A stretch of 64,000 bases of DNA from Bacillus sp. Marseille-P3661 (GTDB lineage Bacteria; Bacillota; Bacilli; Bacillales; Bacillaceae_J): the NCBI RefSeq assembly GCF_900240995.1, contig NZ_LT965953.1:1199303-1263302 (forward strand), written 5' to 3'. This document shows positions 18,619 to 26,371 of this stretch, piece by piece; position 1 is the first letter of the stretch, and each line of letters begins with the position of its first letter. The notes below the pieces were generated by a model. That model made no database searches and was not told the origin of the DNA. It saw nothing but the letters and a program-made list of their open reading frames with translations. The position numbers and the translations under genes were made by a program.

Positions 18619-18650
18619 CTGTCGAGAAACCCTCGACAGTCTATTTTTTT
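18619..18650 (+). terminator. Terminator-like hairpin at the left end of IS copy 1
   Basis: CTGTCGAG / CTCGACAG with a 5-base loop, then TCTATTTTTTT. It reads into the element from outside, so prsW transcripts would stop here and the transposase is shielded. The same structure lies in copy 2 at 28986-29017 on the minus strand. Confidence 0.8.
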
Positions 18651-18660
18651 CACATTAACT

Positions 18661-18691
18661 TTAACAATTCACCGCGTTAATTTGGTATAAT
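18661..18691 (+). promoter_or_regulatory. Probable transposase promoter
   Basis: Extended -10 TGGTATAAT (18683-18691) with a loose -35 TTAACA (18661-18666) at a long spacing of 19. It is downstream of the left-end hairpin and 31 bases before the transposase start. Confidence 0.6.
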
Positions 18692-18721
18692 ATAAGTAAT
18701 ATAGATAGGATGGTGATTAGT

Positions 18722-20074
18722 ATGTTTAACACTAGAAAAAATACTCAAAACGAAGTTGAATTTGTATCTATTGAAGACCTTGTCCCTGAAGATCATCTAT
18801 TAAGAAAAATCGATAAGTACATAGACTTTTCATTTATTCCAGAAAGAGTTCGACCGTACTATTGCGAAGATAATGGACGTCCTTCGTTGGATCCACTTAT
18901 TTTATTTAAGATGATGTTTATTGGTTATATTTACGGTATCCGTTCAGAAAGACAACTTGAACGTGAAATACAAATGAACATTGCTTACCGCTGGTTTCTT
19001 GGTCTTAAATTAACTGATCCAGTGCCACACCACTCCACTATAAGTTGGAACCGTCGAATGCGTTTTAAAGATACTGACATTTTTCAAGAGATCTTTGATG
19101 AAAGTGTTATGCAAGCCATTAATCACAAAATGGTTGGTGGGAGAGTCTTGTTTACTGATTCAACTCATTTAAAGGCAAATGCAAATAAGCATAAATTCAT
19201 AAAAGAAGAAGTTGAAGTGGAGACACGTGAATATGTAGAGGAATTAAATAAAGCCATTGAGGAAGATCGAGTAAAACATGGAAAAAAGCCTCTAAAGGAA
19301 AAAGAGGAGGTGAATGAAACGAAAGAAATCCGGAAGAGTACAACTGATCCGGATTGTGGATTTATGTCACGTGATAATAAGCAAGAAATGTTCTGTTATC
19401 TAGACCACCGTACAACCGATATTAAATACAATATTATAACAGATGCCTTTGTAACTCCCGGTAATGTCCATGATTCAGTTCCTTATCTCAAGCGATTAGA
19501 TCGTCAAATCTCACGATTTGATTTTAACGTAGAAGCGGTGGCACTAGATTCTGGATACTTAACAAATCCAATATGTAAGGGATTATTTGATCGTGAGATC
19601 TTTGGTGTAATTGCCCACAGAAGATATCAACCGACAAGAGGACTTTTTCAAAAGTGGAAATTTACATATGATGCGGATACAGATGTATATGTCTGTCCCA
19701 ATGGTGAACAATTAAATTATCGTACCACAACAAGGGAAGGATATCGTGAATATAAATCCGACTCTAAAAAATGTACAAATTGCCCTCTCCTACAACAATG
19801 TACACGGTCAAAAAATAAGCAAAAAGTGGTCACACGACATGTTTGGGAAGAACATAAAGAGAAGGTGAGACTTAACCGATTATCTTCAGGAGGAAAAATT
19901 CTTTATAAATATAGAAAAGAAACCGTAGAGCGAAGCTTTGCAGATTCAAAAGAACTGCATGGGCTTCGCTACTGCCGGTTACGAGGAATTAAAAATGCAA
20001 GTGAGCAAGTGCTACTTACAGCAGCTTGCCAGAATATGAAAAAGATTGCCAACCATCTAGCGAAACTTGGCTAG
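18722..20074 (+). CDS. IS1182-family DDE transposase, copy 1
   Basis: Transposase of 450 residues. The N-terminal DUF772-type region contains EFVSIEDLVPEDHLLRKID and the DGRPSLDPLILFKMMFIGY block. The DDE catalytic set is Asp146 in TDSTH, Asp276 in ALDSGYL and Glu403 in ETVERSFAD. A cysteine cluster (CTNCPLLQQC) lies between the second Asp and the Glu. ATG 18722 follows GGATGGTGAT; an in-frame ATG at 18710 is possible. The frame is intact, so the element is likely active. It differs from copy 2 at one residue that I can see, Leu150 against Val. Confidence 0.93.
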   Translation: MFNTRKNTQNEVEFVSIEDLVPEDHLLRKIDKYIDFSFIPERVRPYYCEDNGRPSLDPLILFKMMFIGYIYGIRSERQLEREIQMNIAYRWFLGLKLTDPVPHHSTISWNRRMRFKDTDIFQEIFDESVMQAINHKMVGGRVLFTDSTHLKANANKHKFIKEEVEVETREYVEELNKAIEEDRVKHGKKPLKEKEEVNETKEIRKSTTDPDCGFMSRDNKQEMFCYLDHRTTDIKYNIITDAFVTPGNVHDSVPYLKRLDRQISRFDFNVEAVALDSGYLTNPICKGLFDREIFGVIAHRRYQPTRGLFQKWKFTYDADTDVYVCPNGEQLNYRTTTREGYREYKSDSKKCTNCPLLQQCTRSKNKQKVVTRHVWEEHKEKVRLNRLSSGGKILYKYRKETVERSFADSKELHGLRYCRLRGIKNASEQVLLTAACQNMKKIANHLAKLG

Positions 20075-20142
20075 GTGGTTGGGAGTGATATTTTCTTATT
20101 CTATCTCATATTTATATTAAGTTAATTTTCATTAAACAAAAA

Positions 20143-20179
20143 AGAGTGTAGAGAAAAAATACCCCTTTCTCTACACTCT
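20143..20179 (-). terminator. Terminator-like hairpin at the right end of IS copy 1
   Basis: A 14-bp perfect stem, AGAGTGTAGAGAAA / TTTCTCTACACTCT, with a 9-base loop. On the minus strand it is followed by TTTTTTG, so it reads inward from the right flank. On the plus strand it may also end the transposase transcript. Confidence 0.8.
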
Positions 20180-20180
20180 G

Positions 20181-20203
20181 AGTCACTGTTAAAAACAGTG
20201 ACT
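20181..20203. repeat. Right 23-bp target duplication of IS copy 1
   Basis: Identical to 18592-18614. It keeps the original T-rich tail (TTTATGTTTT) of the prsW terminator on its right. Confidence 0.95.
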
Positions 20204-20303
20204 TTTATGTTTTACATGGAAATTGAGAATTATTTATGAATAAAATAACATTTTCTACAGAAAATACTTTTAGTTACCATTCCTAGAAGGAGGTTAAAAC
20301 AAA

Positions 20304-21173
20304 ATGCACTTAAATTACGTGGTTCGCTATTTTGTAGTAATGGCCTTATTAATAACAGTAGCTGCCTCAAATTTCGAAACAAACGAAGTCAATGCATTTT
20401 CTCCCCAAGTTATTCAAAGAGGAGCGGTTGGTGAGGATGTCATTGAATTACAGGCCCGGCTACAGTACATAGGTTTCTATAAAGGTAAAATAGATGGTGT
20501 TTTTGGATGGGGAACTTATTGGGCCCTTCGAAATTTCCAAAGTGAATTTGGACTACCCATTGATGGATTAGCAGGAGAAACAACGAAAGCTAAACTAGTA
20601 AAAGCGACTAAATATGATAAAGCACATGTTCAAAAACAAGTAAATCAAGGACGTGATTTCACGTATTATGGTGGAGTTTCAAAAGAAAGTCAGGTAAAAC
20701 AAACCAATAACAATCAAAAAAATAATCAGACACAAGGAACAGGTAAAGGTGCAGGTACAGCAAATACAGGTGGCGAAAAACCATCTCAACCAACAGCTGT
20801 GAATATGCCAAATGGATTTTCACAAAATGATATACAACTCATGGCAAATGCTGTATATGGGGAAGCGAGAGGAGAGCCATACGTTGGACAGGTTGCTGTA
20901 GCTTCCGTCATTTTAAACCGTGTCAATAGCCCAACATTCCCTAATACTGTTGCAGGGGTTATTTTTGAACCTTTAGCTTTTACAGCGGTAGCAGATGGTC
21001 AAATATGGCTAACTCCAAACGAAACGGCTAAGAAAGCAGTAATGGATGCTATCAACGGATGGGATCCAACAGGTGAGGCCTTGTATTATTTTAATCCAGC
21101 TACTGCCACATCTAGTTGGATATGGGGTAGGCCCCAAATTAAAAAAATTGGAAAGCATATTTTCTGTAAATAG
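20304..21173 (+). CDS. sleB: Spore cortex-lytic enzyme SleB
   Basis: Lytic transglycosylase that degrades spore cortex muramic-lactam peptidoglycan at germination. Order: signal peptide (residues 1 to about 31), peptidoglycan-binding domain (IQRGAVGEDVIELQARLQYIG to about residue 100), Gln/Asn-rich linker (about 125-165), and SLEB hydrolase domain containing YGEARGE with catalytic Glu near 187. The length of 289 is slightly under B. subtilis SleB (305). The start follows AGAAGGAGG. It is followed by ypeB in the same operon. The IS lies 100 bases upstream, so its forespore promoter must fit into a short segment. Confidence 0.96.
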   Translation: MHLNYVVRYFVVMALLITVAASNFETNEVNAFSPQVIQRGAVGEDVIELQARLQYIGFYKGKIDGVFGWGTYWALRNFQSEFGLPIDGLAGETTKAKLVKATKYDKAHVQKQVNQGRDFTYYGGVSKESQVKQTNNNQKNNQTQGTGKGAGTANTGGEKPSQPTAVNMPNGFSQNDIQLMANAVYGEARGEPYVGQVAVASVILNRVNSPTFPNTVAGVIFEPLAFTAVADGQIWLTPNETAKKAVMDAINGWDPTGEALYYFNPATATSSWIWGRPQIKKIGKHIFCK

Positions 21174-21188
21174 AAAGGAGGGTTATAC

Positions 21189-22541
21189 TTGCTTAGAACA
21201 ATTTTGATCATTTTTTTTGCAGTTATCGTTATTGGAACGGGATATTGGGGATATCAAGAGCACCAGGAAAAAAATGCTATCTTGATACATGCAGAAAATA
21301 ACTATCAACGAGCATTTCATGAATTAACCTATCAAATTGATTTACTTCAAGATAAGATTGGCTCAACTTTGGCAATGAATTCTAGAAGTCAGATTTCACC
21401 TGCATTAGCTGAAGTCTGGAGAATAACGTCAGAGGCCCATTCAGATGTAGGTCAGCTGCCGCTTACATTATTGCCATTTAATAAAACGGAGGAGTTCTTA
21501 TCAAACATCGGTGATTTCTCTTATGAAACAGCGATACGTGATCTTGAAAAAGAACCATTAACGGATGAAGAATATAAAACCTTACAGCAGTTGTACTCGA
21601 ATGCATCTGAGATTCAACAAGAATTAAGAAAGGTGCAGCATCAAGTGCTTGAAAACAATCTTAGATGGATGGATGTAGAAATGGCACTTGCATCATCAGA
21701 ACAAACTGCTGATAACACAATCATTGATGGTCTTAAAACAGTTGAGAAAAATGTTGAGGAGTACTCAGAGTCAAGTTTTGGACCAGAATTCACTCAGATG
21801 TCAACAAATGGAAAAAAGGGTAACTTTAAGTACTTAGAAGGAAAAGAGATAACTGAGCAAGAGGCGATAAGTGTAGCTAGAAAATTTCTAGATATTGATG
21901 AGAAGGTTAATGTAGATGTAACAGAGAGCGGAGAAGGCTCGGATTATGGCTTTTATAGTCTAGCTATCGATACGCCTAAACAGGAATCTGAAATCTACAT
22001 GGATGTAACCAAAAAGGGCGGCTATCCAATTTGGGTATTGAACCATCGTGAAATAAAAGAGCAAAAAATTAGTCTGAATGATGCAACAGAAAAAGCTAAA
22101 ACCTATTTGAAGGATCATAACTTTGAAGGGTTAGAGCTTATCGAAAGTGCCCAGTATGACTCTGTTGGTGTGTTTACATTTGTATCTAAGCAAAATGACA
22201 TCCGTATATATCCGGAAGCAATAAGGATGAAGGTTTCTTTAGATGAAGGGAATGTCATTGGTTTTTCAGCTTTAGATTACTTAATGGCACATCATGAACG
22301 CACGATTGCTAAACCGGCAATCACAATCGAAGAGGCTAAGAAAAAAGTAAATCCACAAGTAAAAGTTATGGAAGATAGATTAGCAATAATTAATGGCAAG
22401 CATGAAGAGGAAGTACTTTGTTATGAAATTGTTGGAACCATAAATGATAATACGTATCGTATTTATATTAATGCTGAAGACGGATCAGAAGAAAAGATCG
22501 AAAAATTAAATAATGCAGAACCGTTATATGAAGAAATTTAA
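21189..22541 (+). CDS. ypeB: Germination protein YpeB
   Basis: Partner of SleB of 450 residues, required for SleB stability and localisation in the dormant spore. It has an N-terminal membrane anchor (TILIIFFAVIVIGTGYWGY), a long helical middle region, and three C-terminal PepSY-like repeats (QEAISVARKFL, LNDATEKAKTYL, IEEAKKKVNPQV). The start is TTG at 21189, 8 bases after AAAGGAGGG. It lies 15 bases after sleB, and the pair is cotranscribed in Bacillus. Confidence 0.95.
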   Translation: MLRTILIIFFAVIVIGTGYWGYQEHQEKNAILIHAENNYQRAFHELTYQIDLLQDKIGSTLAMNSRSQISPALAEVWRITSEAHSDVGQLPLTLLPFNKTEEFLSNIGDFSYETAIRDLEKEPLTDEEYKTLQQLYSNASEIQQELRKVQHQVLENNLRWMDVEMALASSEQTADNTIIDGLKTVEKNVEEYSESSFGPEFTQMSTNGKKGNFKYLEGKEITEQEAISVARKFLDIDEKVNVDVTESGEGSDYGFYSLAIDTPKQESEIYMDVTKKGGYPIWVLNHREIKEQKISLNDATEKAKTYLKDHNFEGLELIESAQYDSVGVFTFVSKQNDIRIYPEAIRMKVSLDEGNVIGFSALDYLMAHHERTIAKPAITIEEAKKKVNPQVKVMEDRLAIINGKHEEEVLCYEIVGTINDNTYRIYINAEDGSEEKIEKLNNAEPLYEEI

Positions 22542-22569
22542 TTAAGCACAATCCAAAACCCAATTAAAC

Positions 22570-22606
22570 AAAAAAAGGAAAAGTTACATATGCTTTTCCT
22601 TTTTTT
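22570..22606 (+). terminator. Intrinsic terminator of sleB-ypeB
   Basis: AAAAAAAGGAAAAG / CTTTTCCTTTTTTT stem with a 9-base loop and a T-run. Confidence 0.88.
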
Positions 22607-22610
22607 TGTT

Positions 22611-22815
22611 AATCTAGAATTAGCGCTCAGATCCTCGGGGTCAAAGACGTACAGACAGTTATGTGCTAGTATCAACGTTGGGACAGGATATGGCTGTTTT
22701 AGCCGATGCTTGCCTGTCTGGGAAGAGCCAGGATCCCTTTGCCCACAAGACAATATCGGCAGCACATAGGGAAATGTGGATGCTTGCGCCTTTTGTTTGT
22801 TCCGTGAGATAATAA
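22611..22815. other. GC-rich foldable intergenic block, possible structured RNA or dispersed repeat
   Basis: About 200 bases, clearly richer in G and C than their flanks, with no supported gene. Several competing pairings are visible on the plus strand: GACAGG / CCTGTC (22682-22718), GGCT-GTTT-AGCC, TGGG / CCCA, and GCCGAT / ATCGGC. Another arm (AGCACAT) recurs near ATGTGCTA. Such mutually exclusive helices fit a structured RNA, or an old mobile repeat. I cannot match it to a known RNA family. Confidence 0.45.
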
Positions 22816-22848
22816 TAGATGAGAAGTAGTGGAGACGGGAGGGCCAAC

Positions 22849-23505
22849 ATGCTGAATATTGGGGATACGATTTTTATAGAGTTAAAATATTCAGATGCAA
22901 AAGAACGATATAAATGTAAAGTTGTTGAGAAAAAGGGAAATTATATATATATTGATTATCCGATTAATGAAACAACGGGTAAGACAGCTTTTTTCCTAGA
23001 TGGTACTGAATTAAGGATTTCCTTCTACGGTAAGGATAGTGCTGTTTATACTTTTGATACAGAGATACTAGGAAGAGTGAAGGCAAATATTCCGATGATT
23101 ATCATCAGCTACCCAGGACAGGATAAACTTGTCCGGATCCAAAGGCGGGAATATGTTCGAATTGATGCAACTACAGATATAGCCATTCATCCTGTAAATG
23201 GAGAATTCAAACCCTTCGTAACGGTTACGGTTGATATAAGCGCTGGAGGAGCGGCGATTATTCTTCCTCCTAATCATAATATAAAACCACAGTTTGATGT
23301 AATGTGCTATTTAGTGTTGCCGCTTTCAAGCGGTGAATATTATTACATAAAGACTAGTGCCAAAGTAATTCGTATCATTAATGGTACTGATGGGAGTAGG
23401 GATAAAGCACCGATTCAATTTGTAAATCTTAAGGAATCCGTTAAACAACAAATTATTCGCTTTTGTTTTGATCGACAATTAAGTGAGCGAAAAAAAGGAA
23501 TTTAA
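22849..23505 (+). CDS. ypfA: PilZ-domain c-di-GMP receptor YpfA (MotI)
   Basis: YcgR-like protein of 218 residues. In B. subtilis the homologue (MotI/DgrA) binds cyclic di-GMP and slows the flagellar motor. The N-terminal YcgR-type beta domain is followed by a PilZ domain with both binding motifs: RRREYVR-type RxxxR (QRREYVRID) and DISAGGAA (D/NxSxxG). ATG 22849 is chosen because ACGGGAGGG precedes it; an ATG at 22819 would include the Shine-Dalgarno. No diguanylate cyclase lies nearby. Order ypeB-ypfA-ypfB-cmk is as in B. subtilis. Confidence 0.93.
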   Translation: MLNIGDTIFIELKYSDAKERYKCKVVEKKGNYIYIDYPINETTGKTAFFLDGTELRISFYGKDSAVYTFDTEILGRVKANIPMIIISYPGQDKLVRIQRREYVRIDATTDIAIHPVNGEFKPFVTVTVDISAGGAAIILPPNHNIKPQFDVMCYLVLPLSSGEYYYIKTSAKVIRIINGTDGSRDKAPIQFVNLKESVKQQIIRFCFDRQLSERKKGI

Positions 23506-23567
23506 CTATGTGCATAATCTATTGATAACTTGGAATACTAATCAAAAAAAATTGGTTGGTGTTTCCC

Positions 23568-23744
23568 TTGAAAACATTAGAAAGATATATTTATAAATTT
23601 GTTATTTTACACTTTATGTTGTTACTGATCGGCCAATGGTTATTATCCTATGAATCATTAACTCCTTATTTAAGTAAACTAACTTATTATGAAGGCGTAA
23701 TGAAAGATCAATTTTCAGAAATTGTTGAAACAATGAACCGATAG
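23568..23744 (+). CDS. ypfB: Small membrane protein YpfB (DUF5359)
   Basis: Protein of 58 residues with one transmembrane helix (KFVILHFMLLLIGQWLL) and a short hydrophilic tail. The start is uncertain. TTG 23568 (giving MKTLERYIYK) matches the B. subtilis YpfB beginning and has GGTG upstream; TTG 23556 would add four residues. It sits between ypfA and cmk as in B. subtilis. Its function is unknown. Confidence 0.75.
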   Translation: MKTLERYIYKFVILHFMLLLIGQWLLSYESLTPYLSKLTYYEGVMKDQFSEIVETMNR

Positions 23745-23774
23745 TGATAAATAAATGATATCATGGTATTACAA

Positions 23775-23802
23775 AGAAAAAGCAGGAATTCCTGCTTTTT
23801 CT
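23775..23802. terminator. Palindromic terminator after ypfB
   Basis: AGAAAAAGCAGG-AATT-CCTGCTTTTTCT is a perfect palindrome with A-run and T-run sides, so it could stop transcription in both directions. Confidence 0.75.
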
Positions 23803-23842
23803 TCTGTGTAAAAAACCGATGAAATTTAAGAGGTGATTTGAA

Positions 23843-24511
23843 TTGAAGAAAATATCTGTTGCAATTGATGGTCCCGCTGCAGCTGGAAAGAGTACAGTTG
23901 CGAAAAAAGTAGCAGAAAAAATGTCATACATATATATAGATACTGGTGCAATGTATAGGGCAATCACGTATAAAGCCCTTACCGAAAACATAGATATAAA
24001 TGATGAAACAACCCTGGTAAACATGGTTTTACATACACATATTGAGTTGAAGTCTGTTGATGAAGGTCAACGCGTTTATATCGATGGAATTGATGTGACT
24101 GAGAACATTCGTTCAAACGAAGTGACAAACAAAGTATCGATTATTGCTAGATATCAAGGTATCCGTGAGCATATGGTTAAAAAACAACAGGAAATGGCTG
24201 TAGGTGGCGGAATAGTTATGGATGGTAGAGACATTGGAACGCATGTACTACCTAGTGCGGAATTAAAAATATTTATGGTTGCTTCGGTAGAGGAACGAGC
24301 AAAAAGAAGATATGAAGAAAACATTCAAAAAGGATTTCAGGCAAATTTGGAGAAATTAAAAGAGGAAATCGCTTTACGTGATAAGCTGGATTCAGAAAGA
24401 ACAGTAGCTCCTTTAAGGAAGGCCGAGGATGCAATAGAAATTAATACTACCAAAATGTCAATTGAGGAAGTAGTTGAGAAAATTATTCAGTTAATTCAAG
24501 AAAGGGTTTAA
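23843..24511 (+). CDS. cmk: Cytidylate kinase
   Basis: CMP/dCMP kinase of 222 residues for pyrimidine nucleotide recycling. The P-loop is [15 protein letters not shown] at residues 6-20. The NMP-binding region carries [16 protein letters not shown], and [12 protein letters not shown] and [11 protein letters not shown]-type lid motifs follow. The start is TTG 23843, 7 bases after AGAGGTGA. It lies three bases before plsC, so the two form an operon that probably continues to rpsA. Confidence 0.96.
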   Translation: MKKISVAIDGPAAAGKSTVAKKVAEKMSYIYIDTGAMYRAITYKALTENIDINDETTLVNMVLHTHIELKSVDEGQRVYIDGIDVTENIRSNEVTNKVSIIARYQGIREHMVKKQQEMAVGGGIVMDGRDIGTHVLPSAELKIFMVASVEERAKRRYEENIQKGFQANLEKLKEEIALRDKLDSERTVAPLRKAEDAIEINTTKMSIEEVVEKIIQLIQERV

Positions 24512-24514
24512 AAG

Positions 24515-25093
24515 ATGAATCTTTATCCACTGGGGAAATTATTATGTAGTATTTATTATAAGTCGATGTACAAGGTCGTTGTAATTGGTGAAGAAAATGT
24601 CCCGAAAGAGGGAGGGGTTTTGCTATGTAGTAATCATATCTCAAATAATGATCCGCCATTCGTTGGAGTTACTTGTCCACGTGATATTAGTTTTATGGCA
24701 AAGGAAGAATTATTTCAGAAGCCTATTATTAAATCGATTATGTATGGAATTAAGGCATTTCCTGTAAAGAGGGGGATGAGTGATAGAGGCGCATTAAAAA
24801 TGGGACTATCTTTATTAAAAGAAGGTAGAGTCTTAGGTCTATTTCCCGAAGGTACCAGAAGTAAAACAGGTGAAATTGGCGAAGGACTAGCGGGAGCAGG
24901 TTTCTTTGCGCTTCGCTCCGATGCTCTAATTGTTCCATGTGTAATTATTGGACCTTATAAAAAATTTAATCCTATAAAAATTATTTATGGTAAACCGATA
25001 GATTTTACAAAATACCGTGAGAGTAAAGTTTCTGCTCAAGAAGCTACAGATATAATTATGAACAGCATACGTGAATTGAAGGAAAAAAACTAG
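24515..25093 (+). CDS. plsC: 1-acyl-sn-glycerol-3-phosphate acyltransferase
   Basis: Membrane-associated acyltransferase making phosphatidic acid in phospholipid synthesis. The catalytic HX4D motif is SNHISNNDPPF and the substrate-binding motif is FPEGTRSKTGE. The 192-residue length is typical. It is tightly coupled to cmk (3-base gap). This gene is present here between cmk and the S1 protein, where B. subtilis 168 as I recall it has none, so it is an accessory placement or an ancestral one lost in that strain. Confidence 0.92.
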   Translation: MNLYPLGKLLCSIYYKSMYKVVVIGEENVPKEGGVLLCSNHISNNDPPFVGVTCPRDISFMAKEELFQKPIIKSIMYGIKAFPVKRGMSDRGALKMGLSLLKEGRVLGLFPEGTRSKTGEIGEGLAGAGFFALRSDALIVPCVIIGPYKKFNPIKIIYGKPIDFTKYRESKVSAQEATDIIMNSIRELKEKN

Positions 25094-25221
25094 TAAACTA
25101 AAAGCAATTTACTTGACAAAATCAAGGGTTTGTTAGAAGTTAGAATGAAGAGTAATTATTTATGTTCTAAAAAAAATTAAGAAAAGCAGACAGGTGTTTG
25201 TGGATTGAGGAGGTTTTTTAG

Positions 25222-26358
25222 ATGACGGAAGAAATGAATCAAGAATTAGAGGTAAAAACTTATGCTAAGGGTGATGTTGTAACCGGTACGGTTACAAAGG
25301 TGGAAGACAAGCATGTATTAGTTGATATTGGCTATAAGGTTGAAGGAATTGTACCTATTAGTGAATTATCTAGCTTGCATATTGAAAAAGCAGGAGATGC
25401 TGTATCAGAAAATCAAGAACTTACACTTAAAGTAATTAAAGTAGAAGAAGAGGAAATAATTCTTTCAAAAAGAGCAGTCGATGCGGAGAAAGCATGGGAT
25501 GAGCTTGAAAGAAAATTTGAATCTGGTGAAATTTTCGATGCAGAGATTAAAGATGTAGTTAAGGGTGGACTTGTAGTTGATTTAGGTGTTCGTGGGTTTA
25601 TACCGGCTTCGCTTGTAGAACGTCAATTTGTTGAAGATTTTTCAGATTATAAAGGTCGGACATTACGCTTGAAAGTTGTTGAATTAGATCGTGAAAAAAA
25701 TCGTGTTATTCTTTCTCATCGAGCAGTTTTAGATGATGAAATTGCTTCGAAAAAGCAGCAAACATTTGAATCATTAAAAGTTGGGCAAGTAATCGATGGG
25801 ACTGTTCAACGACTTACTGATTTTGGAGCTTTCGTTGATATTGGTGGTATTGATGGGTTAGTACATATTTCGCAATTAGCTCATAACCATATTAATAAGC
25901 CTTCTGATGTTGTTGAAGAAGGGCAAAAAGTAACCGTTAAGGTTTTAGGTATAGATACTGAGAATGAACGGATTTCATTATCCATTAAAGAAACATTACC
26001 AGGGCCATGGGATACAATTGAAGTGAAACAAGGTGATGTAATCGAAGGTACTGTTAGACGTCTTGTTAATTTTGGAGCATTCGTTGAAATAGCTGCTGGA
26101 GTTGAGGGATTAGTTCATATTTCTCAAATATCTAACCGACATATTGGCACACCACAGGAAGTATTAAAAGAGGGCGAGAAAGTTAAGGTAAAGGTATTAG
26201 ATGTAAATAAAGCTGATCAACGAATTTCTTTAAGTATTCGTGAACTAATCGAAGAAGAACATGCTGAAGAAGATTACAAAGAATATCAAGCTACAAGTGA
26301 ACCATCCGGTTTTTCTTTGGGCGATATGATTGGTGATCAACTTAAAAAATTAAGATAA
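25222..26358 (+). CDS. rpsA: 30S ribosomal protein S1 homologue (YpfD)
   Basis: RNA-binding protein of 378 residues with four S1 (OB-fold) repeats starting near residues 16, 102, 187 and 272: GDVVTGTVTKVEDKHVLVDIG, GEIFDAEIKDVVKGGLVVDLG, GQVIDGTVQRLTDFGAFVDIG and GDVIEGTVRRLVNFGAFVEIA. This four-repeat form is normal for low-GC Gram-positives, against six in E. coli. Repeats 3 and 4 are closest to the S1 consensus. The start follows TGAGGAGG. A -35-like TTGACA at 25113 has no well-spaced -10. Confidence 0.94.
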   Translation: MTEEMNQELEVKTYAKGDVVTGTVTKVEDKHVLVDIGYKVEGIVPISELSSLHIEKAGDAVSENQELTLKVIKVEEEEIILSKRAVDAEKAWDELERKFESGEIFDAEIKDVVKGGLVVDLGVRGFIPASLVERQFVEDFSDYKGRTLRLKVVELDREKNRVILSHRAVLDDEIASKKQQTFESLKVGQVIDGTVQRLTDFGAFVDIGGIDGLVHISQLAHNHINKPSDVVEEGQKVTVKVLGIDTENERISLSIKETLPGPWDTIEVKQGDVIEGTVRRLVNFGAFVEIAAGVEGLVHISQISNRHIGTPQEVLKEGEKVKVKVLDVNKADQRISLSIRELIEEEHAEEDYKEYQATSEPSGFSLGDMIGDQLKKLR

Positions 26359-26371
26359 AGAAGTGATATAA

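Larger units (their letters stand above)
18615..20180 (+). mobile_element. IS1182-family insertion sequence, copy 1 (1,566 bp)
   Basis: Complete element defined by the 23-bp direct repeats on both sides. The ends are CAGGCTGTCGAGAAA and, read inward from the right, CAGAGTGTAGAGAAA: imperfect inverted repeats with 12 of 15 positions matching. It encodes one transposase. Copy 2 at 27456-29021 has the same length and the opposite orientation. Each end folds into a hairpin followed by a T-tract, so both ends look like inward-reading terminators. Confidence 0.95.

Noticed and set aside
20221-20303. SigG promoter for sleB (TGAATA at 20237)
   Set aside because: The best -10-like sequence (AATACTT) lies 20 bases away instead of 17-18, so the match is not good enough to annotate although forespore control is expected.
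22538-22850. Two minus-strand frames of 63-75 codons in the GC-rich block
   Set aside because: No Shine-Dalgarno and no family resemblance; they follow from the GC-rich composition of the block.
25113-25146. SigA promoter before rpsA
   Set aside because: TTGACA is present, but the nearest -10 (TAGAAT) is 22 bases away, outside the usual range.
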